DNA of 64,000 nucleotides from Cytobacillus sp. FSL H8-0458 (GCF_038002165.1 NZ_JBBOBR010000001.1:2046001-2110000), one strand, 5' to 3'. Counted from the first letter of the stretch, positions 51,979-61,224 are shown. A program made the numbers and translations. Notes: generated from the letters alone by a model not told the origin.

Positions 51979-53163
51979 TTGAAAAGACTAATTATTGTTA
52001 TTGCATCGCTCCTTATGTTGAACCTGTTTCCGGCTGTCAGCCTGGCAGCTCCAAGCGATGATGAAGTGAATGAATTCCTGAAGGAAACAAATTGGTCTGA
52101 AATAGAATTAAACGACCATCTGGAATATTTTTGGGATATGAATATCGAAGATTTCGAGACCATCGAAGAAATGATTGAATATCTTGGTGAGCCTATTACT
52201 GAAGAAAACCTTCAGCAGCTGCTGGCTGACTATGGTTTTGAAAATGAGGAAGAATTAACGGCACTGCTGGTGGAGAATGGAGAAATGGAACCGACTGATG
52301 ATGTTCGGGATGTTTTTAGATATTTTGATGCATTGGATTCAACTGTTTCATTTTTAACCTATACAGGCACTGAAATTAACGACGAAACCCTTCAGCAGCT
52401 ATTAAATGATTACGGACTGACAAAAGAGGAGCTCCTTTCTCTGCTTGAGGAGAACGATGATTCACTTGAAAACTACGATTACATTGAAGATCTTGATATT
52501 ATGGTTTCCATTTATTTGGGCGGAGATGAATTGCCCGGTGAAGACGAAATGACTCAAATACTTGGAGATATAGATCTTACGGATGAAGAACTCGAAGCAT
52601 TATTTGGACATTTTATGACCTTGGATTTCGAGAATCCGGAATTGCTCGATAAAATGATGAACCTTGAAAGCCGGTTAATGGCATTTGGCGAATTTGACAG
52701 TGCCGACGACTTAACAGAAACAGAAATTGCTGAACTTATCAGCATTATGCAGGAAATGATGAATCTGTTCCAGCTTGATGCCGAGTTTTACCTTGTCAAA
52801 AATGGTGATAAAATCCATTTAACAACAGCTGAAATGGTTGCTTTAGAAGATACAAATGGCTATGACCTGCTTATAGAGCTTTATAATACACAAGGCCAGT
52901 TCCTGGCAGACATGATTATTACATCTGACATGTTCAGTTCGGAGCTAATAGAGGACACAGTGACCGATTTGAATCAGGCCGAAACGGTAATTAAAAAACA
53001 AGATCCTGATAAAGTGAAACAGGTTTCAAAGCATGTAAAAACTGTGAAAGGCGGAAAACTGCCAAACACAGCAGGAAACTATTTTGAAGGAGTATTAGCA
53101 GGCATTGGACTTCTCCTAATTGGGATTGCCATTTTACTCAGACGGAAAGTGAAAGAGGCGTGA
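51979..53163 (+). CDS. Acidic cell-surface protein with LPNTA sorting signal
   Basis: 394 residues from TTG 51979, which has GGAGG 8 nt upstream. Signal peptide (residues 1-23, ending VSLAA), a very acidic helical body with internally similar blocks (ITEENLQQLLADYGFENEEE and INDETLQQLLNDYGLTKEEL), and a C-terminal sorting signal: LPNTA, then a hydrophobic helix and RRKVKEA. LPNTA is the motif I recall for class D sortases of Bacillus. It resembles the group annotated as processed acidic surface proteins. The sortase gene overlaps its stop (GTGA), so the pair is co-expressed. Confidence 0.85.
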   Translation: MKRLIIVIASLLMLNLFPAVSLAAPSDDEVNEFLKETNWSEIELNDHLEYFWDMNIEDFETIEEMIEYLGEPITEENLQQLLADYGFENEEELTALLVENGEMEPTDDVRDVFRYFDALDSTVSFLTYTGTEINDETLQQLLNDYGLTKEELLSLLEENDDSLENYDYIEDLDIMVSIYLGGDELPGEDEMTQILGDIDLTDEELEALFGHFMTLDFENPELLDKMMNLESRLMAFGEFDSADDLTETEIAELISIMQEMMNLFQLDAEFYLVKNGDKIHLTTAEMVALEDTNGYDLLIELYNTQGQFLADMIITSDMFSSELIEDTVTDLNQAETVIKKQDPDKVKQVSKHVKTVKGGKLPNTAGNYFEGVLAGIGLLLIGIAILLRRKVKEA

Positions 53164-53759
53164 AAAGAAAACTCACGTTAAAAGGAGTTATTGGTCTGGC
53201 TTTTATTTTGGGTGGGGTTTGGCTTGCCGCTTCAAATCTTATGCCATATTTGAATGATCAAAAGACTTCAGCCCATATAGCTCCCCCGAGCAGCAATGTA
53301 AAAACAGAAGTGAAGGCCGCACAAAAAACGGAGACTCATAACCTTTACAATGTCCGTCCTAAAATGGGCGAAGAAATGGGCGTCCTGTCAATACCGAAGA
53401 TATCAGCGGATTTGCCAATCTTTCATGGCACAGATGAAGATGAACTGGAAAAAGGCGTTGGCCATTATGCAGGCAGCGTCCTTCCTGGAGAAGAAGACAA
53501 TTCTGTCCTGTCCGGCCACCGGGATACCGTCTTTCGTAAACTTGGCGAAGTGAAGACAGGCGACCTGCTTGTCGTAAGGACTTCTGCCGGGGAATTTACC
53601 TATAAGGTGCGTAAAATCAGGATTGTCGATGCAGACGACAGAACAGTTATTGTACCTAAACCTAGAGCAACTCTGACTGTAACCACCTGTTACCCATTTA
53701 ATTTTATTGGAGATGCACCACAGAGATATATTCTGATTGGAGATCTCGTAAGAAAGTAA
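53160..53759 (+). CDS. Class D sortase
   Basis: 199 residues from GTG 53160, overlapping the substrate gene by four bases. One N-terminal membrane anchor (about 8-27), then the sortase barrel with the catalytic triad His120 (VLSGHRDTVF), Cys177 (TLTVTTCYPF) and Arg189 (GDAPQRYIL). The TLxTC-type motif and size are those of class D enzymes, which attach LPNTA-type proteins to the wall; in B. anthracis such an enzyme acts during sporulation. The gene just upstream supplies an LPNTA substrate. Confidence 0.93.
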   Translation: MKRKLTLKGVIGLAFILGGVWLAASNLMPYLNDQKTSAHIAPPSSNVKTEVKAAQKTETHNLYNVRPKMGEEMGVLSIPKISADLPIFHGTDEDELEKGVGHYAGSVLPGEEDNSVLSGHRDTVFRKLGEVKTGDLLVVRTSAGEFTYKVRKIRIVDADDRTVIVPKPRATLTVTTCYPFNFIGDAPQRYILIGDLVRK

Positions 53760-53784
53760 AGAAGCCCGCTAATCATACGGGCTT

Positions 53785-53815
53785 AGAGGGAGGCCGATTC
53801 AGGCCTTCCTTTTAT
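53785..53815 (+). terminator. Terminator of the sortase operon
   Basis: GGAGGCC-GATTCA-GGCCTTCC with a one-base bulge, followed by TTTTATT; an extra hairpin AGCCCG...CGGGCT precedes it at 53763-53783. Confidence 0.75.
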
Positions 53816-54003
53816 TCTGTGATAGTGACTAACTTTACATCGGCGAAATCAAATCGGTGATAGTGACCTTCAGTACATGTCAGTTCTACATACCCTTCCA
53901 GATCTTTAATGCTCCCGATTACCTCGGATTTATTTTCTGCCTCAATCTCTTCTGTTACGGTGACACCTTTTTCAAAAGTATAAATGACCTTAAACGTATT
54001 CAT
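53812..54003 (-). CDS. Small hypothetical protein
   Basis: 63 residues: MNTFKVIYTFEKGVTVTEEI, then LEGYVELTCTEGHYHRFDFA. Looks like a small beta-rich domain; no family recognised. AGGAGAGTTTTGC precedes ATG 54003. It converges with the sortase gene and is followed upstream by a long palindrome-rich spacer. Confidence 0.65.
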   Translation of the reverse strand: MNTFKVIYTFEKGVTVTEEIEAENKSEVIGSIKDLEGYVELTCTEGHYHRFDFADVKLVTITE

Positions 54004-54334
54004 ATGTGCAAAACTCTCCTTTCCCTCTTTTTCTTCCCGTCACTGCAGTGATTAAAACACAGAAATTTTTATTTCAGTTATTTTCCAATAACTTAAATTA
54101 AAAACTTCCGACGGGAAGTTAATGTCATACTTTGTATCAGGCAAGAAGATAGCATATGCTATCTTTGCGCTATTCGACATATATCAATTGATATCACTAT
54201 AAAACTGCACTGACCAACACTATTTTTAATAGAAATCGACTTTTCCCGACAATGCTAACTTCAGTTATTTGATGTAATAATGGAATTTTACATTTTTGTT
54301 TACATAATATTATTATAATAAATTCGCTTTCAAT
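54004..54334. other. Palindrome-rich intergenic region
   Basis: About 330 AT-rich bases without a gene. Contains AACTTCC-GACG-GGAAGTT (54103-54120), a perfect 20-bp palindrome AAGATAGCATATGCTATCTT (54146-54165) and ATATCAATTGATAT (54181-54194). Function unknown; operators or replication/segregation sites are possible. Confidence 0.5.
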
Positions 54335-54365
54335 AAAAACGGAGTCCAGCAATTATGCGGACTCC
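54335..54365 (-). terminator. Terminator of the YebC-family gene
   Basis: GGAGTCC pairs with GGACTCC around an 11-nt loop; on the minus strand GTTTTTATTG follows. Confidence 0.88.
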
Positions 54366-54373
54366 TCTTTCCA

Positions 54374-55093
54374 TTATTCACCTAAATCTACATTATGATA
54401 TACACGCTGGACATCTTCCAGGTCTTCAAGGGCGTCAATCAGCTTTTCAAATTGTGCCTGTGCATCAGCTTCAAGGTTAACTTCATTTTGCGGGAGCATT
54501 GTTAATTCAGCAACAGCAAACTCATTGATGCCTGCTGACTTGAATGCTTCCTGAACTGCATGAAACTGATCGGGTTCTGCATAAACAATTACTGTATCTT
54601 CTTCTTCCAGGATATCACGTGCATCTACGTCTGCTTCCATCAGAATTTCCAGTACTTCTTCCTCTGATTTGCCTTCAATGCCGATTACAGCGGTTGAGTC
54701 GAACATATAGGAAACAGATCCGCTCACACCCATATTCCCGCCATTTTTTCCGAATGCAGCACGTACATTAGAAGCTGTGCGATTTACGTTATTCGTTAAT
54801 GCATCAACAATAATCATAGATCCGCTAGGCCCGAATCCTTCGTAGCGAAGCTCATCATAGTTTTCTTCCGCTCCGCCTTTTGCTTTCTCAATTGCACGAT
54901 CAATAATATTTCTTGGCACGTTATATGTTTTTGCACGTTCAAGCACAAATTTTAAAGCCTGGTTTGCTTCCGGATCAGGCTCACCTTGCTTTGCAACCAC
55001 ATATATTTCAAGTGCAAACTTGGAATATACACGGCTCGTATTTGCGTCTTTTGATGCTTTCTTTTCTTTAATATTGTTCCATTTACGGCCCAT
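54374..55093 (-). CDS. yeeI: YebC/PmpR-family protein (YeeI-like)
   Basis: 239 residues from ATG 55093 ([20 protein letters not shown]); a GTG three codons upstream is less likely. The YebC fold motifs [35 protein letters not shown] and [20 protein letters not shown] are plain, and the shortened N-terminus with KWNNIKEKK matches B. subtilis YeeI. The family was called a transcription regulator; recent work ties it to relief of ribosome stalling. Single gene. Confidence 0.93.
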   Translation of the reverse strand: MGRKWNNIKEKKASKDANTSRVYSKFALEIYVVAKQGEPDPEANQALKFVLERAKTYNVPRNIIDRAIEKAKGGAEENYDELRYEGFGPSGSMIIVDALTNNVNRTASNVRAAFGKNGGNMGVSGSVSYMFDSTAVIGIEGKSEEEVLEILMEADVDARDILEEEDTVIVYAEPDQFHAVQEAFKSAGINEFAVAELTMLPQNEVNLEADAQAQFEKLIDALEDLEDVQRVYHNVDLGE

Positions 55094-55283
55094 ATGTCCC
55101 ACTCTCTTTCAACTTTGGATCTATGAAATTTTTATTGACTAATAGGTTCCTCTGTAATCCGAAGAACTCCTACCAGATTATTATACATTAAAACACGGGA
55201 CTTTTTCGAGCATTGTTTCATAAGAAGCTGTATGAGATAACTGAGGAGTATAGATGAAAAAAGAGACACAAACGTGCCTCGTA

Positions 55284-56234
55284 TCAGCTCAATAGGATTC
55301 TTTCTAATACCTTTTGCACCTGATGCCCTTCTTTAAAGGATACCAATAACGCTTTATCTCCGCTTATTGCTTTGAGGAGTTCTGCAGGAAGACTGGTTTC
55401 CGGCTCAGCAGGCCTTATAATTTCTCCGCTGTTTTCAGTCATAGTTTGAACTAAGATACTCCAGTTCTGCATATCTAAAGTTCCTTTATCACCAAACACT
55501 TTAAAAGACAGATGTTCTTGCTGCCCGATTCCTGCAATTCCGTTAAACAGAACCGGAATGCCGCCTGGCAGCGTTAATAATGCTGAAAAGCTTGTTTCAC
55601 ATTCACGTTCATCCTCAGGGTATTCTACAAAAGAATGGACATCTTCCAATTCTCCGAAGATATCGTGAATCATGTGAATAAAGTGGGGTGCTACCTCCCT
55701 GATAAATCCTCCCTGTTCCCTGCTGGAAATCCAATCGTTCTGCTGCCACTCACGCGGCCATTGCTTAAACTGCATGTGCAGTTCGACTTTCTTAATCTTA
55801 CCCAGCTTACCATTATGTATCTTATCCCTGAATAATTTAAAAGCTGGACTATATGCCATGGGAAAATTCATTGCGTGGATGATCCCGGCATTCTCAGCCG
55901 ATTCATACATTTCCTTTGCCTCTTCAATAGAATTAGCCAGAGGTTTCTCACAAAGAAGATGCTTGCCGCTCTTTATAATATCCATTGCTATTGTATGATG
56001 AAATTTTGGCGGAACACCTAAATAGATCAGCTTGATGGTTTCATCCTGAAGCAAATCCAGATAATTGGTATGCATTGCAGCATCCGGCAGCTCAGCCTTA
56101 AATTTATCTAGTCGCTTAGCATTTCGATCACAAAGTGCTGCAATCTCCAACTTCTCATGCTGCCGAAATTGACGGAGTATTTTTTCCCCAACGGCACCCA
56201 TCCCTATCAATCCAACTTTAATCTTTTCTCTCAC
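55284..56234 (-). CDS. Gfo/Idh/MocA-family oxidoreductase
   Basis: 316 residues from GTG 56234 (AGAAGGTGA 5 nt upstream). NAD(P) site KVGLIGMGAVGEKILRQF, the family motif LLCEKPLANSIEEAKE and the C-terminal half-barrel with REVAPHFIHMIHDIFGE. These enzymes oxidise sugars or cyclitols; the substrate cannot be named. Single gene with no functional neighbours. Its upstream region holds ATAACGTTAATTG, not clearly an operator. Confidence 0.88.
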   Translation of the reverse strand: MREKIKVGLIGMGAVGEKILRQFRQHEKLEIAALCDRNAKRLDKFKAELPDAAMHTNYLDLLQDETIKLIYLGVPPKFHHTIAMDIIKSGKHLLCEKPLANSIEEAKEMYESAENAGIIHAMNFPMAYSPAFKLFRDKIHNGKLGKIKKVELHMQFKQWPREWQQNDWISSREQGGFIREVAPHFIHMIHDIFGELEDVHSFVEYPEDERECETSFSALLTLPGGIPVLFNGIAGIGQQEHLSFKVFGDKGTLDMQNWSILVQTMTENSGEIIRPAEPETSLPAELLKAISGDKALLVSFKEGHQVQKVLERILLS

Positions 56235-56420
56235 ATACTTCACCTTCTTATGAAAAATCATGTACTAAGTTGAATTATAACGTTAATTGCAAATATTCAA
56301 AAGTTTAATTTATCTTATAAGTTCTTAGAATATTGACGAAAAATATACCGGCCAATAACTGGATAGAAAAACTTTGTATGGGGATATTAATTTTAATAAA
56401 ACAATCAGGAGGTGCCACCA

Positions 56421-56642
56421 TTGAACCTGGATAAAGATATGCAATTTGAAATCACAAGTACCTTCATGCCAAATCTTAACCGCTCCCAAACACTTAAAAT
56501 TCTGGAGGTGACCCAGAACAGCGTTGTCATTCAGATGGACAGATCAAATGGACGCGGAGTTTTTCCTGCAGAAAACTTTCATTATTGGATTAAAAGAGGT
56601 TCTCTTATTAAATTGAATGGCCACCATAAAAGAACCTCATAG
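56421..56642 (+). CDS. Small hypothetical protein
   Basis: 73 residues from TTG 56421; AGGAGGTG lies about 7 nt upstream, better than the frame start at 56412. Sequence MNLDKDMQFEITSTFMPN, then LKILEVTQNSVVIQMDRS and GRGVFPAENFHYWIKRG. Probably a small beta-barrel domain. No family recognised. Followed by a strong terminator, which supports its being a real gene. Confidence 0.7.
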   Translation: MNLDKDMQFEITSTFMPNLNRSQTLKILEVTQNSVVIQMDRSNGRGVFPAENFHYWIKRGSLIKLNGHHKRTS

Positions 56643-56645
56643 AGC

Positions 56646-56672
56646 ACTGGGCAGGCGCCAGTGTTTTTAATT
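56646..56672 (+). terminator. Terminator of the 73-residue gene
   Basis: CACTGG-N7-CCAGTG followed by TTTTTAATTTTT. Confidence 0.88.
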
Positions 56673-56700
56673 TTTAATTTTTGAACATTGCAGCCGATTG

Positions 56701-56736
56701 AAAAGGGCTGGCTCTATATCTGGAGCCAGCCCTTTT
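56701..56736. terminator. Terminator of the thermonuclease-family gene
   Basis: AAAAGGGCTGGCTC pairs perfectly with GAGCCAGCCCTTTT around an 8-nt loop; next to the stop at 56738. Confidence 0.93.
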
Positions 56737-56737
56737 C

Positions 56738-57856
56738 TTATCGTTCGCAAGCATAATTATCCTTATCTCGATCATGCTTTGAATCATATGCAGGATGTGT
56801 GGATGGCACACCATTTGGATATACCTTTCTTAACTCCGTACAGTTTTTGTAGGACTCTGAACCTCTTTCTGGAGAAGTTGAATTGCCGGCTGTACCGCTG
56901 CTGTCATTCGACCCGCTTTTACCGGAATTACTTGACGAACCGCTCACAGCTGCAGAATCCAGGTCCCCCTTAGTCGTTCCTTCATCTCCCAGGGCCCATA
57001 ACCCTTTGTTGGCTTCTCTTGCTTCCCTGCCGAATTTTCTGAGGTATTCACTATATTTTACATCCGGATTGTAGGTGGAGGGTTCAGCATAACCCTTCAG
57101 TACCAAATGGGCATTGAACATTTTTTCACGTATTTCATCTTCGTCCATATCATCCGCCGGAATGTCAAGCCAAACAATTCTCAGCAGGCGGCCATACCGA
57201 TCTGTGTCTGAAACATCCTTTTGCATCCAAATTTTCTTGCCAGTCAGCTCAGATGTGGTAAATTGGCTTGCCTCTTTTCCATATTCCTCTACTTTTGTTG
57301 TTGATTCGGGAGTGTTTACTCCAATCAGGCGGACTTTTCTCCCGTCAGACGTTTCGATCGTGTCACCGTCTACTACTCTGCCAACGGTAACTAATTCAAG
57401 GCCCAAGCTCTCTGCAGCCTGACTTTGTTCCTGTTCCTGTTTTTGCTTTTCAGCCTCTTCCTGCTTCTGTTTTTCTTCCTGTTCTGCTTCTATCCGTGCT
57501 TGATCCTCAGCTTGCTTTTTTGCTTCCTCTTCTTCAGCCTTCTCTTGGGCAAGCTTTTCTTCTTCAGCTTTTTTATATGCTTCATTCTCTTCTGGTTGGA
57601 TTTGTTCCTTCTCAGGCTCATTCACAGTTTCGGTTGCATCAGAATTTGCAGTTGCTAAAAATATGGATAAAATGAAGCCAGCTGCCATAATCCAGCCCGA
57701 TTTCTTAAAATTAATTTTATATTTACGGTGCTGGTTATTTAAATATAAACCAATTAAAAAGACAGCTAACCCGATAAATGCCACAGGTGCGGCTATACTC
57801 ATTAACAGCATAAACACAATAACAATAGTAATAATAGTCCCTCTTATAACTTTCAA
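56738..57856 (-). CDS. Membrane-anchored thermonuclease-family nuclease with excalibur domain
   Basis: 372 residues: two N-terminal hydrophobic segments (about 5-40 and 53-66), a charged Glu/Lys/Gln coiled coil (about 80-148), a staphylococcal-nuclease domain (VGRVVDGDTIETSDGRKVRL, GVNTPEST, DRYGRLLRIVW) and a C-terminal excalibur motif (DRDKDNYACE) that binds calcium. It would degrade nucleic acid outside the membrane, anchored at the N-terminus. The catalytic Arg and Glu residues of the family appear to be present. AGAGGGAC-type site weak; ATG 57856 follows AAAGGGGAGAG. Confidence 0.9.
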   Translation of the reverse strand: MKVIRGTIITIVIVFMLLMSIAAPVAFIGLAVFLIGLYLNNQHRKYKINFKKSGWIMAAGFILSIFLATANSDATETVNEPEKEQIQPEENEAYKKAEEEKLAQEKAEEEEAKKQAEDQARIEAEQEEKQKQEEAEKQKQEQEQSQAAESLGLELVTVGRVVDGDTIETSDGRKVRLIGVNTPESTTKVEEYGKEASQFTTSELTGKKIWMQKDVSDTDRYGRLLRIVWLDIPADDMDEDEIREKMFNAHLVLKGYAEPSTYNPDVKYSEYLRKFGREAREANKGLWALGDEGTTKGDLDSAAVSGSSSNSGKSGSNDSSGTAGNSTSPERGSESYKNCTELRKVYPNGVPSTHPAYDSKHDRDKDNYACER

Positions 57857-57921
57857 ACTCTTAATTCTCTCCCCTTTATAAAGTTTACCTAAATAAGCAT
57901 ACCTTTTTTTCTTCCAAATTT

Positions 57922-57951
57922 AAACACCAATTCACTAATGAATTGGTGTTT
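57922..57951. terminator. Terminator of sdaAA
   Basis: AAACACCAATTCA pairs perfectly with TGAATTGGTGTTT around CTAA, next to the sdaAA stop at 57970. Confidence 0.85.
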
Positions 57952-57969
57952 ATAAGCCACTAAATAAAA

Positions 57970-58848
57970 TTACTGCTTTTTACCAAAAATCTCTTCCTGC
58001 AGTCTTCTGCCGGTTGGGGTTGCCGCGAGTCCTCCCTCAGCTGTTTCCCTTAGTGCTGAAGGCATTGATTGCCCGATAAGGAACATAGCGTTAATGACTT
58101 CATCACATGGAATTCTGCTCGTAATGCCGGCAAGTGCCATATCCGCAGCTGTCATTGCATTAGATGCACCCATGGCATTCCGCTTTACACATGGAACTTC
58201 TACTAGTCCGGCAACTGGGTCACATACAAGGCCCAGCATATTCTTAAGTGTTATTGCCATCGCTTCGGCGGCCTGCTTTGGTGTCCCGCCTGCCATTTCT
58301 ACAATGGAAGCTGCCGCCATGCCGCTTGCAGACCCCACCTCAGCCTGACATCCTCCAGCAGCACCTGAGATAGAAGCATTGTTTGCCACGACAAAGCCGA
58401 ATGCTGCAGAAGTAAACAGGAATTCAATCATTTCCATTCGCGTAGGATTGAGGACTTCTTTTACAGCGAACAATGTACCCGGCACCACGCCAGCTGAACC
58501 TGCAGTTGGTGTGGCACAGATTATGCCCATAGCTGCATTCACTTCATTGGTTGCGACTGCTTTGCTGACAGCATCCAATAAAATATTTCCTGATAAAGCC
58601 TTTCCGCTCTGAATGTACTTTTGCAGAAGAACTGCATCGCCGCCTGTGAGTCCTGTAACAGATGTTACCCCTTTCAGTCCCCTCTCAACTGCCTGTTCCA
58701 TGACAGTCAGGTTGCGGTCCATTTTAGCAATAATTTCCTCACGTGTTAATCCCGTTACTTCTATCTCCTGCTGAATCATGATTTCAGCTATTTTTACACC
58801 TTTATTTTCAGCGAGCTCTACAAGCTCAGCAACATTTCTAAATAACAT
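57970..58848 (-). CDS. sdaAA: L-serine dehydratase, iron-sulfur-dependent, alpha subunit
   Basis: 292 residues. With SdaAB forms the 4Fe-4S enzyme that deaminates serine to pyruvate. Cysteines for the cluster lie in GGCQAEVGSASG and CDPVAGLVEVPC. The family motif AAFGFVVANNASISGAAG is present. It follows sdaAB by 31 bp. AGGAGGGAAAGTT precedes ATG 58848. Confidence 0.96.
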   Translation of the reverse strand: MLFRNVAELVELAENKGVKIAEIMIQQEIEVTGLTREEIIAKMDRNLTVMEQAVERGLKGVTSVTGLTGGDAVLLQKYIQSGKALSGNILLDAVSKAVATNEVNAAMGIICATPTAGSAGVVPGTLFAVKEVLNPTRMEMIEFLFTSAAFGFVVANNASISGAAGGCQAEVGSASGMAAASIVEMAGGTPKQAAEAMAITLKNMLGLVCDPVAGLVEVPCVKRNAMGASNAMTAADMALAGITSRIPCDEVINAMFLIGQSMPSALRETAEGGLAATPTGRRLQEEIFGKKQ

Positions 58849-58879
58849 TAAACTTTCCCTCCTGATGACCAGCTAACTA

Positions 58880-59542
58880 TTAGTCAACCATTCTGATAAT
58901 TTGCGTTATATTCGGAAGCCCTTCAAGCTCCGTCATCACATCCTGGCAGATCTTCTGATCCACTTCAATGACCATGATGGCCATTTTTCCTTTTTCCTTG
59001 CGTGAAACTTCCATATGGCCGATGTTGATCTGGTGCTTGGATAAAATATTCGTTACAGCAGATATAACTCCAAACTGGTCGTTATGAACAACTAAAATGG
59101 CAGGATGTTCACCGGATAATTTAAGTTCAAAGGAATTCAGTTCAGTTATTTCAATTGTTCCGCCGCCGATGGATATTCCTACAAGTTCAATGTCGCGATC
59201 ACCTTCAGTAAGCTTGACTCTTACCGTATTAGGATGGTCTGTAACGGTATCTTCAACTGTAAAAATAACTTCAATCCCCGCTTCTTCAGCTAATTGAAGT
59301 GCTGAAGGGATTCGCTCGTCAAAGGTATCAAAGTCAAGGATCCCTCCAACAATCGCAACATCCGTGCCATGCCCTTTATAGGTTTTTGCAAAAGAACCAT
59401 ATAAGGAAATCTCTGCTTTGGACGGCTGTTTTCCAAAAAGAGTCCGGGCAACACGTCCAATGCGTGCAGCTCCTGCTGTATGAGAGCTAGAAGGTCCGAT
59501 CATAACCGGGCCGATAATATCAAATGCTGATCTGTATTTCAT
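58880..59542 (-). CDS. sdaAB: L-serine dehydratase, iron-sulfur-dependent, beta subunit
   Basis: 220 residues: the serine dehydratase beta domain (FDIIGPVMIGPSSSHTAGAA) followed by an ACT domain (NILSKHQINIGHMEVSRKEK) typical of the Bacillus two-subunit enzyme, which may sense serine. First gene of sdaAB-sdaAA. The regulator gene on the same strand ends 76 bp upstream, so all three may be read together. Confidence 0.95.
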   Translation of the reverse strand: MKYRSAFDIIGPVMIGPSSSHTAGAARIGRVARTLFGKQPSKAEISLYGSFAKTYKGHGTDVAIVGGILDFDTFDERIPSALQLAEEAGIEVIFTVEDTVTDHPNTVRVKLTEGDRDIELVGISIGGGTIEITELNSFELKLSGEHPAILVVHNDQFGVISAVTNILSKHQINIGHMEVSRKEKGKMAIMVIEVDQKICQDVMTELEGLPNITQIIRMVD

Positions 59543-59618
59543 TTTGTATGCCCCTTTACTTTTAAGGTCTTAAATTGATATAGCTGTAATGATAACAGCA
59601 GCTATTTTAAAGTCTCAT

Positions 59619-60326
59619 CTATTTATGCTCCAGGGCTGCTTCCGGCTGGAGCTCATTAATCGTTCTGATTTTTTGAAGGTAATTATAGATGGTAAATTTC
59701 GAAACCCCCAGAACCGATGCAACATAATCAGTTGCCCCTTTAATGAGGAATGTCCCTTTATCTTCAAGCTGGCGTACACATTCAACTTTTTCTTCGAGCG
59801 TCATCAATGAAGGTGCCTTCTTAAATCCCTGAAGAACCTGATCTACCATCTCATGAATAACATCCTGCACGGAATTAAAAAAGGTTTCCGATTTAGAGGA
59901 ATGTTCATCAAAGCTGATAAATTCTTCAATTTCTCCTGCGAATTGCATAAGCAGACTAATATCATAATTTAGGCATAATGCGCCAATTACTTTATTTTCA
60001 TCATCCCTGAGAAAAATCGTAGATGATTTCATGACATTTCCTTTTTTGGACTGTGTTTTATAATTCGCTATATCATTTACTTCGTTTTTATTTTTTGCTA
60101 GTTCATTCAATACAAGGTCGGTAATGGGTGAGCCGATTTTTCTTTCTGTTATATCTCCTGCTATATGGATAAGCGATTTTTTTAAGTCGCTGAAATCGTG
60201 CACGGCCACTTCACAGCGGGAACCAAACATTCGCACAAGCATATCTGCAGTCCGGATCGCCAAATCAAAAACAGGTCTATGGCATTCCCTCAACTTTGTC
60301 ACTTCCTTTAATGAAATCGCTTTCAA
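59619..60326 (-). CDS. YheO/DauR-type PAS and helix-turn-helix regulator
   Basis: 235 residues. N-terminal YheO domain (AVHDFSDLKKSLIHIAGDIT, GSPITDLVLNEL) of PAS type and a C-terminal helix-turn-helix (GATDYVASVLGVSKFTIYNY). Relatives control amino acid catabolic genes (DauR, D-arginine). Standing upstream of sdaAB-sdaAA on the same strand, it probably governs serine use; the ligand is unknown. Confidence 0.88.
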   Translation of the reverse strand: MKAISLKEVTKLRECHRPVFDLAIRTADMLVRMFGSRCEVAVHDFSDLKKSLIHIAGDITERKIGSPITDLVLNELAKNKNEVNDIANYKTQSKKGNVMKSSTIFLRDDENKVIGALCLNYDISLLMQFAGEIEEFISFDEHSSKSETFFNSVQDVIHEMVDQVLQGFKKAPSLMTLEEKVECVRQLEDKGTFLIKGATDYVASVLGVSKFTIYNYLQKIRTINELQPEAALEHK

Positions 60327-60423
60327 TATTATACTACTCTATATTTCTCTACAATTTCATCATAACATAAAAACAATACAGTTAAAATAAAATTTTAATA
60401 GCTACAAAAATATTGTAAGTTAG

Positions 60424-60918
60424 CAAAGCCGAAGCACCTTGCTCACAAAGGAACGCAGACTAAGAACGCCACGTCCTCCTAAAAGCTACCGCTTTCGGTC
60501 GTGCGATGTATCGCTGCCGTAGCTTTCCTTGTCCTGTGGCAACGTCTGCATGACCCGCATCAAGCGGGCCTCAAGCACAAGACGAGCCTCTCGAAAAGGC
60601 GTTCTTTGCCTTTTTGGGAGGATTGTCAGAAATCTGGAGGCGACTGCCCAGGGACGACAGGCATAAGGTGGTTCCTGTAAGAAGGTGTTTTTCCTTCTGA
60701 AAGGAAACGGCTAATGACCCCGAGTCCCTAGGAGCCGCAACAAGACAAACCGAAATGTGGCGGCGACTGCTCAGAAACGAAAGGCATAAGACGAGCCCTG
60801 CAAGAAGGAGTTCTTTCCTTCTGGAAGGGATAGGCTTATGTCTCGAGTCCCTAGGAGCCGCAACAAGCCAAGCTTGTGACCTCAAGGGAGTAGGCGCTGG
60901 AGCTAGACAGTTATCGAT
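60424..60918 (+). repeat. Dispersed intergenic repeat, copy C (longest)
   Basis: About 495 bp, GC-rich, in inverted orientation relative to copy A (2685-3032). Within it a block of about 123 bp occurs twice in tandem, seen as two copies of CCCTAGGAGCCGCAACAAG and of AGGCATAAG...CCTGTAAGAAGG or CCTGCAAGAAGG. Strong hairpins: CCTCTCGAAAAGGC...GCCTTTTTGGGAGG and CAAGAAGG...CCTTCTGG. It lies between the regulator gene and a small unknown gene. The long frame on its minus strand mirrors the duplication and is not a gene. Confidence 0.88.
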
Positions 60919-60951
60919 TTTCTAATTACAAAACTCCTAATTTTATAACAT

Positions 60952-60985
60952 AAAAAAATTGCCGCAAATATCAGAAGCGGCAATT
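60952..60985 (-). terminator. Terminator of the 77-residue gene
   Basis: AATTGCCGC pairs with GCGGCAATT around an 11-nt loop; TTTTTTTATG follows on the minus strand. Confidence 0.9.
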
Positions 60986-60990
60986 CAATA

Positions 60991-61224
60991 TTATACATTC
61001 TTTAGTACAAGGTAAAGCCTGCTGACACGCTCTGTTCGTTCTTCATCAGAAGCAAGATCAAATTTTTTCAGCAGATGGAAGACCTCATTTAAAAGATCCT
61101 GTGTATGGTCCTGCCTGAAAAATGACTCAAACAGCGGGTTCATATCTTCCGGGAGGAACTCTCTCTGCTGTTCATATTTTTTTTGAACATCTTCCGGAGT
61201 ATGATCCAATTTACATTCGCTCAT
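60991..61224 (-). CDS. Small hypothetical protein
   Basis: 77 residues, acidic and helical: HTPEDVQKKYEQQREFLPED, then LLNEVFHLLKKFDLASDEER. No family recognised. AGGAGGTTTTTT lies 8-9 nt before ATG 61224, and a good terminator follows, so it is very likely expressed. No signal or membrane segment. Confidence 0.75.
   Translation of the reverse strand: MSECKLDHTPEDVQKKYEQQREFLPEDMNPLFESFFRQDHTQDLLNEVFHLLKKFDLASDEERTERVSRLYLVLKNV

Noticed and set aside
60571-60885. 104-codon open frame with internal protein repeats
   Set aside because: Its apparent protein repeat only mirrors the DNA duplication within repeat copy C; no ribosome site.
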